Assembly: GCF_007845675.1 (NCBI RefSeq)
Contig: NZ_VOBR01000036.1
Span: forward strand, 1-64,000
Source of the DNA: Lentzea tibetensis
Lineage (GTDB): Bacteria > Actinomycetota > Actinomycetes > Mycobacteriales > Pseudonocardiaceae
Length of the DNA stretch: 64,000 nucleotides
Reading direction: 5' to 3'
The notes below the pieces were generated by a model, which searched no databases, was not told where the DNA came from, and worked only from the letters and a program-made list of their open reading frames with translations. Below are positions 51,958-59,996 of this stretch, piece after piece (position 1 is the first letter of the stretch; each line of letters starts with the position of its first letter). Both the position numbers and the translations under genes were made by a program.

Positions 51958-53106
51958 TCACGTGTCGTCCCGGTCGTGCGGTTCCACGCATTCGATCGAA
52001 CCGAGATGACGGTTGTGCCGCCGAAGGCGCTGGGCTCGAGTGATCAGTGCGTCATGCCGGTGACACCACCTCGACACTGCGGGCAGCACGTCCGATAGCC
52101 ACTCTTGTGCGGCCGGACCGAGTTCGTACCGGACGGCTCGTGGCCACACACCCGGTTCCTCGTGGCGCAGGACAAACCCGTTGTCCTCCAAGCGCCTCAA
52201 GGTCCTGTTGAGGACGCTCTTCTGGACGTTGCGGTTTCTGCCCGACCAGCCGTTGATCAACTCAGTGGAGCGGATCGCTGCCAGCAGATCACCGTAGTGC
52301 TTCGGACCATCGGTCAGCGCCTGAAGCACGTCCGGCATCCAGTCGCTGTTGACGAGATGGCGGAGATTCAGCAGGGTCCGCAGATCTTCCTTCTTCTCCA
52401 CTGTGGACCACCGTGGCGTCGGCACCGCTCGAGCCGGAGGTGCCTGCACCTGTTCCGATCCGGATGGGTCGTGGACATGGATTCGTCCACGGCCGGTGGC
52501 CTTCGCGCGTTGCAGCGCGGCATCGGTGTCGCGGATCAGGTCCATCAGGGTGTGGTTCCGATTCGGAGCGTATGCCGCGAGCCCGATCGATGCGGTGAGC
52601 CCTCTCAGAACGACGTCGGTCCCTGTGTTCGTCCTGACGCCGATCTGGATGGCCTGGATGCCGTCGAGTGCTCGCTCGGCGATGCCGACCGCTTCCGCGA
52701 GCGAGGTGTGGGGAAGCAGGACGAGGAACTCGTCTCCTCCGTGTCGGCCGACTAGATCCTCCCGGCGGGTGCTGCGCAGCAGCACGTCAGCGATCTCCTT
52801 GAGCACGCTGTCGCCAGCGGGGTGGCCGAGTTCGTCGTTGATCTTCTTGAACCAGTCGAGGTCGATCAGCAGCAGGGCAAGGTCCTCCCAGCGTCGCTGC
52901 GCTCGACGGAACACAGCGGGGGCCTTGTCGTCCCATCCCCATCGGTCGAGCAAGCCGGTCAGGCGATCGGTGTCCCAGGACCCCACAGGTTGCGCGCACG
53001 AACCACACCGCGGTAGATCAACCTCATCCACTCCGGTGTGCTCACGTGGTTCACCTCCGCCGTGTTCTTCCCCCATCGGCACGCTCCCGATCCTCGCGAT
53101 TGTCAT
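51958..53106 (-). CDS. GGDEF-HxlR fusion protein
   Basis: 382 residues from ATG 53106, with AGGGGG upstream. Residues about 31-37 contain CGSC. The GGDEF domain (about 45-225) keeps DLDWFKKINDELGH, the catalytic GGDEF at 123-127 and an inhibitory RxxD (114-117) exactly five residues before it, so c-di-GMP synthesis with product inhibition is likely. The C-terminus (about 265-375) is an HxlR/MarR-type winged helix (LVNSDWMPDVLQALTDGPKH, LNRTLRRLEDNGFVLR). A diguanylate cyclase joined to a DNA-binding domain beside a Tad pilus cluster is notable. Confidence 0.83.
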   Translation of the reverse strand: MTIARIGSVPMGEEHGGGEPREHTGVDEVDLPRCGSCAQPVGSWDTDRLTGLLDRWGWDDKAPAVFRRAQRRWEDLALLLIDLDWFKKINDELGHPAGDSVLKEIADVLLRSTRREDLVGRHGGDEFLVLLPHTSLAEAVGIAERALDGIQAIQIGVRTNTGTDVVLRGLTASIGLAAYAPNRNHTLMDLIRDTDAALQRAKATGRGRIHVHDPSGSEQVQAPPARAVPTPRWSTVEKKEDLRTLLNLRHLVNSDWMPDVLQALTDGPKHYGDLLAAIRSTELINGWSGRNRNVQKSVLNRTLRRLEDNGFVLRHEEPGVWPRAVRYELGPAAQEWLSDVLPAVSRWCHRHDALITRAQRLRRHNRHLGSIECVEPHDRDDT

Positions 53107-53511
53107 CGCTTCGCCCCCTTTACGCCACGGTTTCCTGCTGTGACAACCGGGTCCGCCCACCTCTGCGAGATCCGCCATGGATTCCGCGCGGCCGTGAAAG
53201 TAGCTGGGGCGAGAGTTCTGGATAGTCGAATCTCGCTCGCCCTGTTGTCATCTGGGTGTTCGCGGAGCTGACGACCACGCCGAGCGTCAGATCGAACCTG
53301 GCAACCAAAGCTCCAACGGCACGTCTGATTGGCGTGCGATTCATCACTTTCCCCCTTCGGGCGATTGCGGGACGACTACTGTGGCGATCCCTCCTGAGTT
53401 TCGTATGGGTTTGTGCGACAACCAATTACAACCCTGCCGGACGGGAAGGGCAACGTATGTCGGCAAAGTAATGCAATCACCGAACTGGCGATTTCGGCGG
53501 ATCGGATACTG
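53107..53511. other. Spacer with no convincing gene
   Basis: This 405-base stretch lies upstream of the GGDEF-HxlR gene and downstream of the envelope operon. GC is lower than in neighbouring genes. It should hold the promoter of the GGDEF-HxlR gene, but no hexamer pair is clear. Confidence 0.45.
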
Positions 53512-53787
53512 CTACGTGCAGTCCCGTATCGGCAGTCCTCCGTGTATTCGAGTGATGACGTCACGGAATCGATGGTGGTCGCGGTTCTTTGTTGTGTGGT
53601 TCACCGGCGACACGACGCCGCTGCAGACCCGGCACCGGTTGGTACCGCCACGTCGCTCACGGCGGAACAGCGGTGTACAGGTCACCGGCGGTGTGATCAG
53701 CGCAGCGCCCGCCGGACTGGGGTGGCGCGGCACCATCGCGAACGTGAGAACGGTCGGCACGCGCGGGACGATCGGAGGTGGCTTCAT
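53512..53787 (-). CDS. Small hypothetical protein, end of envelope operon
   Basis: 91 residues. The ATG at 53787 overlaps the stop of the upstream gene (ATGA), which is the main reason to accept it. It begins MKPPPIVPRVPTVLTFAMVP, which could be a weak export signal, and later has TNRCRVCSGVVSP with CxxC. The end is basic and poorly structured. Possibly a degraded tail protein of the operon. Confidence 0.4.
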   Translation of the reverse strand: MKPPPIVPRVPTVLTFAMVPRHPSPAGAALITPPVTCTPLFRRERRGGTNRCRVCSGVVSPVNHTTKNRDHHRFRDVITRIHGGLPIRDCT

Positions 53788-54695
53788 CGGATGGCCTCGA
53801 GGGGCCGGTCGACCAGCCACCGTCCGTCGGGCTGACGCAGCACCGCGCGCGTGGTGGACACGTGCTCGGACTGGACTGGCTGGTCTGCGGTCAGCAGCGT
53901 GCGGCGCGCGGTCAGCACCACGATCACATTGTCCGGGCCGCTTGGTAGCTCTCTGCTGGTCTCCGCGGTCAGCTGGTCGCAGCGGTGGGCGAGTTTTCGT
54001 TCGATTGCCTTCAGAAATGTGGCTGTGGTGTCTCCGGCGGCCAGGTCCGAGGTCTTGCCTGCTGTCGTGGCGTACACCGTCGCGCGTTCGACGTTGTTGT
54101 TGCGCGGCTGTCGGTAGTCCGTTGCGCACCACTGGGTCATCCAGGCTCGCGCCACCGCGATCGGATCGTGGAAGTCCGTGTCCATCGCGACCGGTGCCGG
54201 CGGGGCCGGGGGCACGGTCGAGGGTGTGTCAAGCGTGGCGGAGGCGGTGCGTGGCGGGACCGGCGATCCGGCCGCACTGTTGGGTGTTGGCGGCGTGGAC
54301 TTTGGGGTGCGGCTCGTTGCCGCGGCGGTCCCGCTGGACGAGTCCCTTGGGGGTGCATGCGGCGCGGTGCCACACGAGGCAAGACCGTCCAGCGCGATGA
54401 GGAGGACCGCCACGGGAACGAGGCCGAGCAGGCGGTGCACGCTCGCCTCTCGCCGGCCGTGGGCGCGGTGTACACAGCCGCGCCGGGACATGGCAGTCAT
54501 TCCAGTGCTGACCGTTGTGACTACCTGGGCGATCAGCGTCCCGAAGCTCATGCGGTGCTGCTGCTGTGGCCGTCGGGCAACGGTGCCGGCGAGCGGGTCG
54601 AGTTTCCGCGCGGCGGGGCTTCGTAGTGTGCCGGGAGTTTCCGCGCGGCGGGGAAGCAGCCTGCGGTTCGCGACGGCCAGGGTGGTCATGGTCAT
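53784..54695 (-). CDS. Membrane-anchored NTF2-like transfer protein
   Basis: 303 residues from ATG 54695 (ATGA overlap with the previous stop). A basic cytoplasmic N-terminus of about 90 residues and a hydrophobic segment ending in LASC (about residue 108-111) come before a Ser/Pro/Thr linker. The C-terminal domain (DPIAVARAWMTQWCATDYRQ, ATFLKAIERKLAHRCDQLTA, VIVVLTARRTLL, DGRWLVDRPLEAI) has the NTF2-like form of VirB8/TcpC-type conjugation proteins. It probably belongs to the mating channel although encoded away from virB4. Confidence 0.6.
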   Translation of the reverse strand: MTMTTLAVANRRLLPRRAETPGTLRSPAARKLDPLAGTVARRPQQQHRMSFGTLIAQVVTTVSTGMTAMSRRGCVHRAHGRREASVHRLLGLVPVAVLLIALDGLASCGTAPHAPPRDSSSGTAAATSRTPKSTPPTPNSAAGSPVPPRTASATLDTPSTVPPAPPAPVAMDTDFHDPIAVARAWMTQWCATDYRQPRNNNVERATVYATTAGKTSDLAAGDTTATFLKAIERKLAHRCDQLTAETSRELPSGPDNVIVVLTARRTLLTADQPVQSEHVSTTRAVLRQPDGRWLVDRPLEAIR

Positions 54696-55249
54696 CGCGC
54701 CGCCGCACTGGGCCGCGCGTGAGGGAGGAACTGCGGGGCGCGGGCGGTGAGCACGTGCCAGAACACGATCTCCTCGACCAGGACGGCGGGTTGTCCGCCG
54801 GGGGAGAGGGTCGCTCGTGAGCGCAGCGCTGGAACCCCGTCGCCGGGTGTGGTGCCGAGGTACGCGACGTAGTGCGTGGCACGGGGTGCGTCGGTGAGGA
54901 CGCCGACGGTGACGTGGCCCGCGTGCAGCTCGGCGAGTTGCCCGCTGGTCAGGCACAGCCGGGGCAGGTAGAGCAGCGAGGTGATCGCCGCGAGCGGTTC
55001 GGGTTCGCCGAGCGCGGGCACGAGGTACCCGTCGCGGCGCAGCACCTCCCAGCCCATCGGCAGGTTGAGCAGCAGGCCTTCGTCCTCGGTGACCGCGTGC
55101 ACGACGTCGGGCTGGCGGGGCACCCGGCGCAGCGGAAAGCCGCACCACCAGGTGAGGGTGTCGAGGAACCGTGGGCTGATCCGGATTGCGCGGGCGAGTC
55201 GGTCGGCCCGTGCCGTGTACTCGTCGGTGACCGGTTTGGTGTGGATCAC
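54692..55249 (-). CDS. Hypothetical cytoplasmic protein
   Basis: 185 residues: MIHTKPVTDEYTARADRLAR, LDTLTWWCGFPLRRVPRQPD, LNLPMGWEVLRRDGYLVPAL, YVAYLGTTPGDGVPALRSRA. No signal or membrane segment. It is linked to both neighbours by ATGA overlaps, so it is made together with membrane proteins. A role as adaptor or chaperone would be conceivable. No family was recognised. Confidence 0.65.
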   Translation of the reverse strand: MIHTKPVTDEYTARADRLARAIRISPRFLDTLTWWCGFPLRRVPRQPDVVHAVTEDEGLLLNLPMGWEVLRRDGYLVPALGEPEPLAAITSLLYLPRLCLTSGQLAELHAGHVTVGVLTDAPRATHYVAYLGTTPGDGVPALRSRATLSPGGQPAVLVEEIVFWHVLTARAPQFLPHARPSAAAR

Positions 55250-55788
55250 CGTCGTCCTCCTGTCCTGAGCTCATCGCGCCAGCAAGCGCGGGTGTCGTCG
55301 TGCCGGGGGCCGGTTTCGGACCCGCACGGTCGGCCGGTGACCGAGTGGCCTACTTGCAGCTGGGGCTTCGGCGTAGGTCGTGGCGTCGTCGATGTGGTGG
55401 ATGTCGTCCTGGTCAGCGAGAAAGAGGCCGACGGGAGGTTGCTCGGTGGAGTTGGCGCCTGGCGGCGTGGTCGTGACCTCGGCGCTCGCCGGTCGCCTGG
55501 CCATGATCGGCGCACCGTGTGCGCGTCTATCCACTGCGGACTGACGGGATCGGCCGTTTGCGGGGCGCTGCTGGTGGGCCTGATGGCCACGATGGTCGAC
55601 CTGATCGGTGCGGCGAGTACGGCGACGGCGACCAGCACGCCTTGCGCGGTCAGGACTGGCGTGCGGCGCGCATCCGTCGGCGGCTGGGGGTGTGCCGGCC
55701 GCTCACCCGAGGGGGATGTCGGGCCGGGCGTCACCTGCTGGCGTGCGTCCTGGGCCGGGCGTGTCTGGTCGCCGTCGTTGATCATCAC
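55246..55788 (-). CDS. Pro/Thr-rich single-pass membrane protein
   Basis: 180 residues. A Pro-rich N-terminal 45 residues, a hydrophobic segment (TPVLTAQGVLVAVAVLAAPI) and a low-complexity Thr/Pro/Arg tail (TRTTSTTSTTPRPTPKPQLQ). Composition suggests a tether rather than an enzyme. The stop overlaps the next start (ATGA). It starts about 40 bases after the stem-loop at 55829-55872. Confidence 0.5.
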   Translation of the reverse strand: MMINDGDQTRPAQDARQQVTPGPTSPSGERPAHPQPPTDARRTPVLTAQGVLVAVAVLAAPIRSTIVAIRPTSSAPQTADPVSPQWIDAHTVRRSWPGDRRAPRSRPRRQAPTPPSNLPSASFSLTRTTSTTSTTPRPTPKPQLQVGHSVTGRPCGSETGPRHDDTRACWRDELRTGGRR

Positions 55789-55828
55789 GAGCCTCCCTTC
55801 TGCTTGTCGTCGCGGGTGGGGGCGGGCG

Positions 55829-55872
55829 CTGGGTTCGGCCGGTCGCCCCCGGCAGGGGCGGCACGAACCCAG
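55829..55872. terminator. Stem-loop between envelope genes
   Basis: The outer arms CTGGGTTCG (55829-55837) and CGAACCCAG (55864-55872) enclose an inner GCCCC-CGGCA-GGGGC hairpin. It lies between the stop of 55898-56983 and the start of 55246-55788, both leftward, so it may terminate or attenuate transcription there. Confidence 0.7.
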
Positions 55873-55897
55873 CTACCCGTGTTCACGGGGGCGCGGT

Positions 55898-56983
55898 TCA
55901 GCGCAGAAGCACCGGCGTGCCAGTCGGGATCTGCGCGAGTGCCTCACGCAGGGCCGGGGGAGTGGCGACGCATCCGCTCACGTCGAGCTGTCCCAGCGGT
56001 GACTCGGTGGGCAGGCCGGGGACGGCGATCCCGCCGACCGGGCCGGTGCACAGGCGCTGTGTGGAGGGAGCGAACGGCCAGATCGCCCGCAGGAACCACA
56101 GCCCACCCGACTGGGGTGTGCCGTGTTGGGCTGCACCGATCGCGACGAAGCTCCGGTTCCCGAACGACCTCGGCACCGCGCGCAGCGTCGAGGCGACGCG
56201 GGTGTCCGCACGGCCGAGCTCAGCCAGAACAGTGACCGTGCCGGTGGCGGTGTCCAGTTCGACCCGGCGGTCGGTGTCGACTAGTCGCACCGACGGCGTG
56301 AGGTAGACCCAGCCCGCCGCGGCCGCACCGCCGGGGTGTGGCCGGGACGGCAGCAGCACCAGCGCCCAGCCAGGACGCCGGTCCACCACCGGAACCCAGG
56401 TCGGCGCCAGCATCTGCAGCGGCGGCAGCACCGCGACCGGGGCACCGCCCGGTTCGGCGTACACCGCGAGGTCGCTGGTCGGGTGCAACGTGGTGCGGCC
56501 TGGATCTGTCGTCGGCGCCGGATCGGTCGGCACGTGGTCGAGGGCGGCGCCGACCGTCGCGCGGGGCAGCGCGCCGCGCTCCGCCGTGGACAGCGATCGC
56601 GGGGCGATCGCGTGCGGATCCTCCTGCGCCGCAACAGCTGCACCCGCCCCGGTTCCTGGTGGCGAGTTCTCGGTGCTGACCGGTGTGCTGCTCGCGGCCG
56701 AGCCCAGTGTTCCGGTCGGCGCTACGTTGCCGCTCGCCCGGCCGTGGTCGCGGAGCAGCACCGCCAGCAGCACCACGAGGGCCATGACGAGCAAGGCTTT
56801 CGTGATCAGCCCGCCGCGCCACCAGTCTGCGGCGCGCATCAGCACCGCGTGGCGTAGCAACACCATGGGCGTGATCGGTGGCAGCGGCAGGGTCTTCTCC
56901 GGATCGGTTTCCGGCGGTGCCTGCCCGCCGCCCACAGTCTGGACACGGCCGGTGAGCGACACGATCCGCGCCGTGGTGTTCAC
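55898..56983 (-). CDS. L,D-transpeptidase-like membrane protein, degenerate
   Basis: 361 residues. One membrane helix (about 61-78, TKALLVMALVVLLAVLL), a Ser/Thr linker, an SH3-like region (SDLAVYAEPGGAPVAVLPPL, VPVVDRRPGWALVLLP) and a C-terminus RLCTGPVGGIAVPGLPTESP, then LDVSGCVATPPALREALAQI. The last part mirrors the YkuD L,D-transpeptidase site, but the usual SHGC is SGC without the His, and the nearby Arg is lost. The Cys remains. It may be an inactive wall-binding relative in the envelope of the donor cell. Confidence 0.65.
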   Translation of the reverse strand: MNTTARIVSLTGRVQTVGGGQAPPETDPEKTLPLPPITPMVLLRHAVLMRAADWWRGGLITKALLVMALVVLLAVLLRDHGRASGNVAPTGTLGSAASSTPVSTENSPPGTGAGAAVAAQEDPHAIAPRSLSTAERGALPRATVGAALDHVPTDPAPTTDPGRTTLHPTSDLAVYAEPGGAPVAVLPPLQMLAPTWVPVVDRRPGWALVLLPSRPHPGGAAAAGWVYLTPSVRLVDTDRRVELDTATGTVTVLAELGRADTRVASTLRAVPRSFGNRSFVAIGAAQHGTPQSGGLWFLRAIWPFAPSTQRLCTGPVGGIAVPGLPTESPLGQLDVSGCVATPPALREALAQIPTGTPVLLR

Positions 56984-57600
56984 GAGGTCTTCCCGGCGAT
57001 CGCCTCACCCAGCGTCTTGACGATCGCGCACGTGTCGGTGGGGAACCTGCCGTTGGTGATGTTGATTCCGGCGACACCGTTGCTGAGCGGGATGATCCCG
57101 GTGCAGGTCGGTTCCTTGCTGGTCTTGTTCGTGCCGGGTTTGATCAGCCCGGCCTTGTTCCCGAACTGTTGCGGCGTCGAGCCGGGCTGTTCGGCCTGCG
57201 CGGTTTTCATCAGGCCTGGCTTGGCCCACACGATCAGCACGATGAAGTTCTTGCCGACCGTCGCCTGTCCGGCGTTGGGGCTGATCTGCGCGGAGGCCTT
57301 TGCTCCGTTGTCGTAGCGGCACGCGGTGCTGAACGGGTCTCCCTCCTTGGGAGCGCGCAGCCGCGGCTTGGTGTCCTTCTCCGGCCGGACCTCGGCGGGA
57401 AACGCCGACCAGCCCAGCTCGCACGGGTCGAACGGCGCGCCCACCGACTTGGCGTCGATCTTCGGGTCCAGATCGCCGAGCACGATCCGCTTGCCCTCCT
57501 GCCCGGACGCGGTAGCGGTGGTGGGCATCGTGGCGTTCGCGAGCAGTGTGGTGGTGGCGGCGAGCGTCAACGCCGCCGCAACGCGTTGGGTGATGTTCAT
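56980..57600 (-). CDS. Secreted DUF3558-like protein
   Basis: 206 residues with a signal peptide (MNITQRVAAALTLAATTTLL, cut near TATAS). The mature domain begins DAKSVGAPFDPCELGWSAFP, matching the PFDPC opening of the actinobacterial DUF3558 lipoprotein family, here without lipobox Cys. Further Cys at STACRYDNG, EPTCTGIIP and TDTCAIV suggest two disulfides. It is coupled by ATGA to the next gene. It probably works on the outer face with the neighbouring lipoproteins. Confidence 0.68.
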   Translation of the reverse strand: MNITQRVAAALTLAATTTLLANATMPTTATASGQEGKRIVLGDLDPKIDAKSVGAPFDPCELGWSAFPAEVRPEKDTKPRLRAPKEGDPFSTACRYDNGAKASAQISPNAGQATVGKNFIVLIVWAKPGLMKTAQAEQPGSTPQQFGNKAGLIKPGTNKTSKEPTCTGIIPLSNGVAGINITNGRFPTDTCAIVKTLGEAIAGKTS

Positions 57601-57624
57601 GAAACCCCCTGGTCTCGTGCGGAA

Positions 57625-58353
57625 TTACCGTTGCGGGAAAAGAACTTTGAGCAGGTCGCCGACCACGGCGTCGCGGATGCCGTCGATGCGGGTGCGGTCG
57701 ACCGGTGTGGCCTTCGAGCTGCCGCGCGGGGGCCGGAGCACCAGGTGTACCTGCAGCACGCCCTTCGCGGCGGGGTCCGTGGTCGGGGCGATGCTGAGCT
57801 CGTCGCGGTCATTGCCCTTGCCGTCGGCGTCGTAGGTGGCGGCGACCCGCATCACGCGCTTGCCGGCGATCGTCAGTTCCGACACGTCGCGTGCGACGTC
57901 CGGTTTGGAGCGGAACAGCTGCAGGTACTCCGTCAGCGAGTAGCCGGGATCGAGGCCGATCTTGACCGCGACCTGGTCGTCGCCTGACCACACCGAGCAC
58001 GAGGTGCCGTCCTCGACGATCCGGTAGTTGCCGGGCTGCAGGTAGCGGTCCCACGCCTCGGCGGGCAGCGCCGAGCACAGCATCTGGGTCGCGGTCACCG
58101 GATCCTGCTTGGCCTTGTCGAACAGGGCCGATCCGGTGGCGGGTGTGGTGTTCTGCCATGCCACGCAGTTCTGCGGCGTGGCGCTGCGTGCGCAGTCGCC
58201 GCCGCCCGTCGCGGTCTGACCGCCGGATGCCGGGGCCCCGCTTTCGCGGTTGGGGTGCCCGCTGATCGTGGTCGTGCACCCGGCGGCCAGCATCGCGGCG
58301 GTCACCGCTCCCGTGGTGAGCGCGAACATGCGCGCCGTGCGTGGGCGGGTCAC
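57625..58353 (-). CDS. DUF3558-like lipoprotein
   Basis: 242 residues from GTG 58353, overlapping the previous stop (GTGA). Lipobox MLAAGC at about residues 20-25, then TTTISGHPNRESGAP, a typical mycobacterial-type lipoprotein start. The body (LFDKAKQDPVTATQMLCSAL, GTSCSVWSGDDQVAVKIGLD, YSLTEYLQLFRSKPDVARDV) fits the DUF3558 fold. One of three exported proteins in a row. Confidence 0.68.
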   Translation of the reverse strand: MTRPRTARMFALTTGAVTAAMLAAGCTTTISGHPNRESGAPASGGQTATGGGDCARSATPQNCVAWQNTTPATGSALFDKAKQDPVTATQMLCSALPAEAWDRYLQPGNYRIVEDGTSCSVWSGDDQVAVKIGLDPGYSLTEYLQLFRSKPDVARDVSELTIAGKRVMRVAATYDADGKGNDRDELSIAPTTDPAAKGVLQVHLVLRPPRGSSKATPVDRTRIDGIRDAVVGDLLKVLFPQR

Positions 58354-59426
58354 GGCTTGCCCACCTTGGCCAGCACCTTCTGCATGGCGGTCTTGGCCTG
58401 CTCGCAGTCCAGGGTGTCGATGCGGATCTGCTGCGTCGCGGTCGAGGCTTCCTCGTCGGAGTGGTCCACCACGACCGTGGTGTCCGGATCCCATATCGCG
58501 TAGGCGGCGCACGAGTTGTGGCGGCCTTGGCTGAGCACGACCGTGCGGCCGTCCACAGTGGTCTCGCTCGCGCCCTGCACGCCCGCGCGGACCAGGCTGG
58601 ACGGATCGTCCTTGATGCCGAAGGTCACACGGACCTCGTTGCGGCCGCCACCAGCGCTTTTGTTCTTGCCGTCCGCGGCGGGCGCCGCGGCGCCGATGGC
58701 GGTGCAGCTCGACGGGTTGACCGGGTCGAGACGGGCCTGCGGGCCGAGCGCGTCGAGCACCGCGGCCGCCGCACCACACGGGTCGACGGTCGCGAGCTTG
58801 AACTCCGGGCTCGTCTTGCCACCGCCGCGCTTGGGCAGTTCCTTCCAGATCGACCCGACCTTGGCGAGGTACTGCTTTACCACATCGCACGGTGTCTTGC
58901 CGCCCGCCGCGTCACCACTGGGCTTCGAGGTGGACAACTCGATCGCGAACTTCTGCTGTTCGGCGGGTTGATCGGTGTCCAGCGGCCACCACGCCGAGCA
59001 ACTGCCCGTGTCCAGCTCGCGGGTGAAGACGTCGATACCACCGATGTTCTCCGGCTTCGCCTCGTGCCGGTCGCGCGCGTCGAACTTGGCGCCCACCTCG
59101 ATCCGCAGGTTCCAAGTCGACTCGAACTCCGACTTGTGCAACTCGAGGGCGCACTCGTGGAACCCGCTGTCATCGGGCATGATCGCGTCGCCCTTGTCCC
59201 CGGTCACCTCGGTGGCGGCCTCGACCGAGTGCAACGCGCAGGCGTCGATCTGCCGGAACTTCGCGAACGCCTCCGCGTCCTTGCGCATCTCCTGCGGGAT
59301 GGCCTGCTCGATCTGCGGCTTGCCCTGCTGCTCGCCGCCCGTGTCTTGCGGTGGCGAGGGATCCGGCGTGCAGGCCGCGAGAAACACGGCTGCGGCCAGT
59401 AGCCCGGTTGTCCACACTCGGTTCAT
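58350..59426 (-). CDS. Large lipoprotein with two DUF3558-like units
   Basis: 358 residues from ATG 59426. Lipobox FLAAC (residues 16-20), then TPDPSPPQDTG. Two similar halves each hold a Cys-bearing opening (QIDACALHSVEAATEVTGDK; TVDPCGAAAAVLDALGPQA), a middle Cys (GSCSAWWPLD; NSCAAYAIWD) and a closing Cys (PCDVVKQYLAKVG; DCEQAKTAMQKVL), so the protein looks like an internal duplication. Extracytoplasmic. Its overlap with the next gene implies joint production. Confidence 0.7.
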   Translation of the reverse strand: MNRVWTTGLLAAAVFLAACTPDPSPPQDTGGEQQGKPQIEQAIPQEMRKDAEAFAKFRQIDACALHSVEAATEVTGDKGDAIMPDDSGFHECALELHKSEFESTWNLRIEVGAKFDARDRHEAKPENIGGIDVFTRELDTGSCSAWWPLDTDQPAEQQKFAIELSTSKPSGDAAGGKTPCDVVKQYLAKVGSIWKELPKRGGGKTSPEFKLATVDPCGAAAAVLDALGPQARLDPVNPSSCTAIGAAAPAADGKNKSAGGGRNEVRVTFGIKDDPSSLVRAGVQGASETTVDGRTVVLSQGRHNSCAAYAIWDPDTTVVVDHSDEEASTATQQIRIDTLDCEQAKTAMQKVLAKVGKP

Positions 59427-59493
59427 GTTCGTGAGCCCCCAACCCGAACGGGATCTGCTTGGTAGGTAAGGAAAAGAGAAGTGGATGGCGGTG

Positions 59494-59520
59494 TCAGCCC
59501 GCCGCATGACGGCGGGCTGA
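59494..59520. terminator. Perfect 11-bp stem-loop
   Basis: The arms TCAGCCCGCCG and CGGCGGGCTGA enclose CATGA. It lies 8 bases after the stop of the leftward gene 59529-59792 and before the next gene start, fitting an intrinsic-like terminator. Confidence 0.8.
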
Positions 59521-59528
59521 CCGTTTGA

Positions 59529-59792
59529 TCAGGTCCAGTTCCAGCACCAGGTGGCGAAGTCGCGTCCGCTCGCCTGGGCGTGCGACTGGACGGTGGAGTC
59601 AGTCCCGGTGCTGTGGCCGACGATGACCCCGTCGACGGTGTCGCCGGTGCTGTGTCGCTGAGTCTGTGATGCCGGCGTCTCGGACCGCGAGTGGATCTGC
59701 GCGGCCGCGGAACCGGAGATCACGGTCAGCGTGATCGCGCCAGCGACGGTGGCGCCGGCGAGCAAGCGAGTGAAGATCTTGGGAGCGTTCAA
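59529..59792 (-). CDS. Small secreted protein ending in WCWNWT
   Basis: 87 residues from TTG 59792, supported by AAGGAG 8 bases upstream. Sec signal (KIFTRLLAGATVAGAITLTV, cut after GSAAA), then a hydrophilic Ser/Thr-rich mature chain of about 55 residues. It ends FATWCWNWT, with one Cys and three Trp. It stands alone between two stem-loops, so it is probably a highly expressed single unit. The function is unknown. Confidence 0.6.
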   Translation of the reverse strand: MNAPKIFTRLLAGATVAGAITLTVISGSAAAQIHSRSETPASQTQRHSTGDTVDGVIVGHSTGTDSTVQSHAQASGRDFATWCWNWT

Positions 59793-59897
59793 CGTTCGTT
59801 CTCCTTGTCATGTAACGGAAACTGAGATTCCCGGACGGGCAGCGCCGCCCATGGCAGTCCGCCTGGGGTTGCGGGCAGACGGTGCGGCCCTGGGAGA

Positions 59898-59918
59898 GTC
59901 AGTCCCTTAGGGACTGAC
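59898..59918. terminator. 9-bp stem, 3-base loop
   Basis: GTCAGTCCC-TTA-GGGACTGAC is perfect. It lies about 80 bases downstream of the leftward gene 59997-60911 and upstream of the small secreted protein gene. Confidence 0.7.
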
Positions 59919-59996
59919 GACTGTGGCCGGGCTAGTTGCCCGACTGGATCGGGAACGACCTGGTTGACGTGGCAGCGGTGATCGAGATGACGGTGG

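Noticed and set aside
53413-53835. 140-codon plus-strand frame in the 53 kb spacer
   Set aside because: The second half is antisense of the coupled envelope genes and the first half has no motif or ribosome-binding site.
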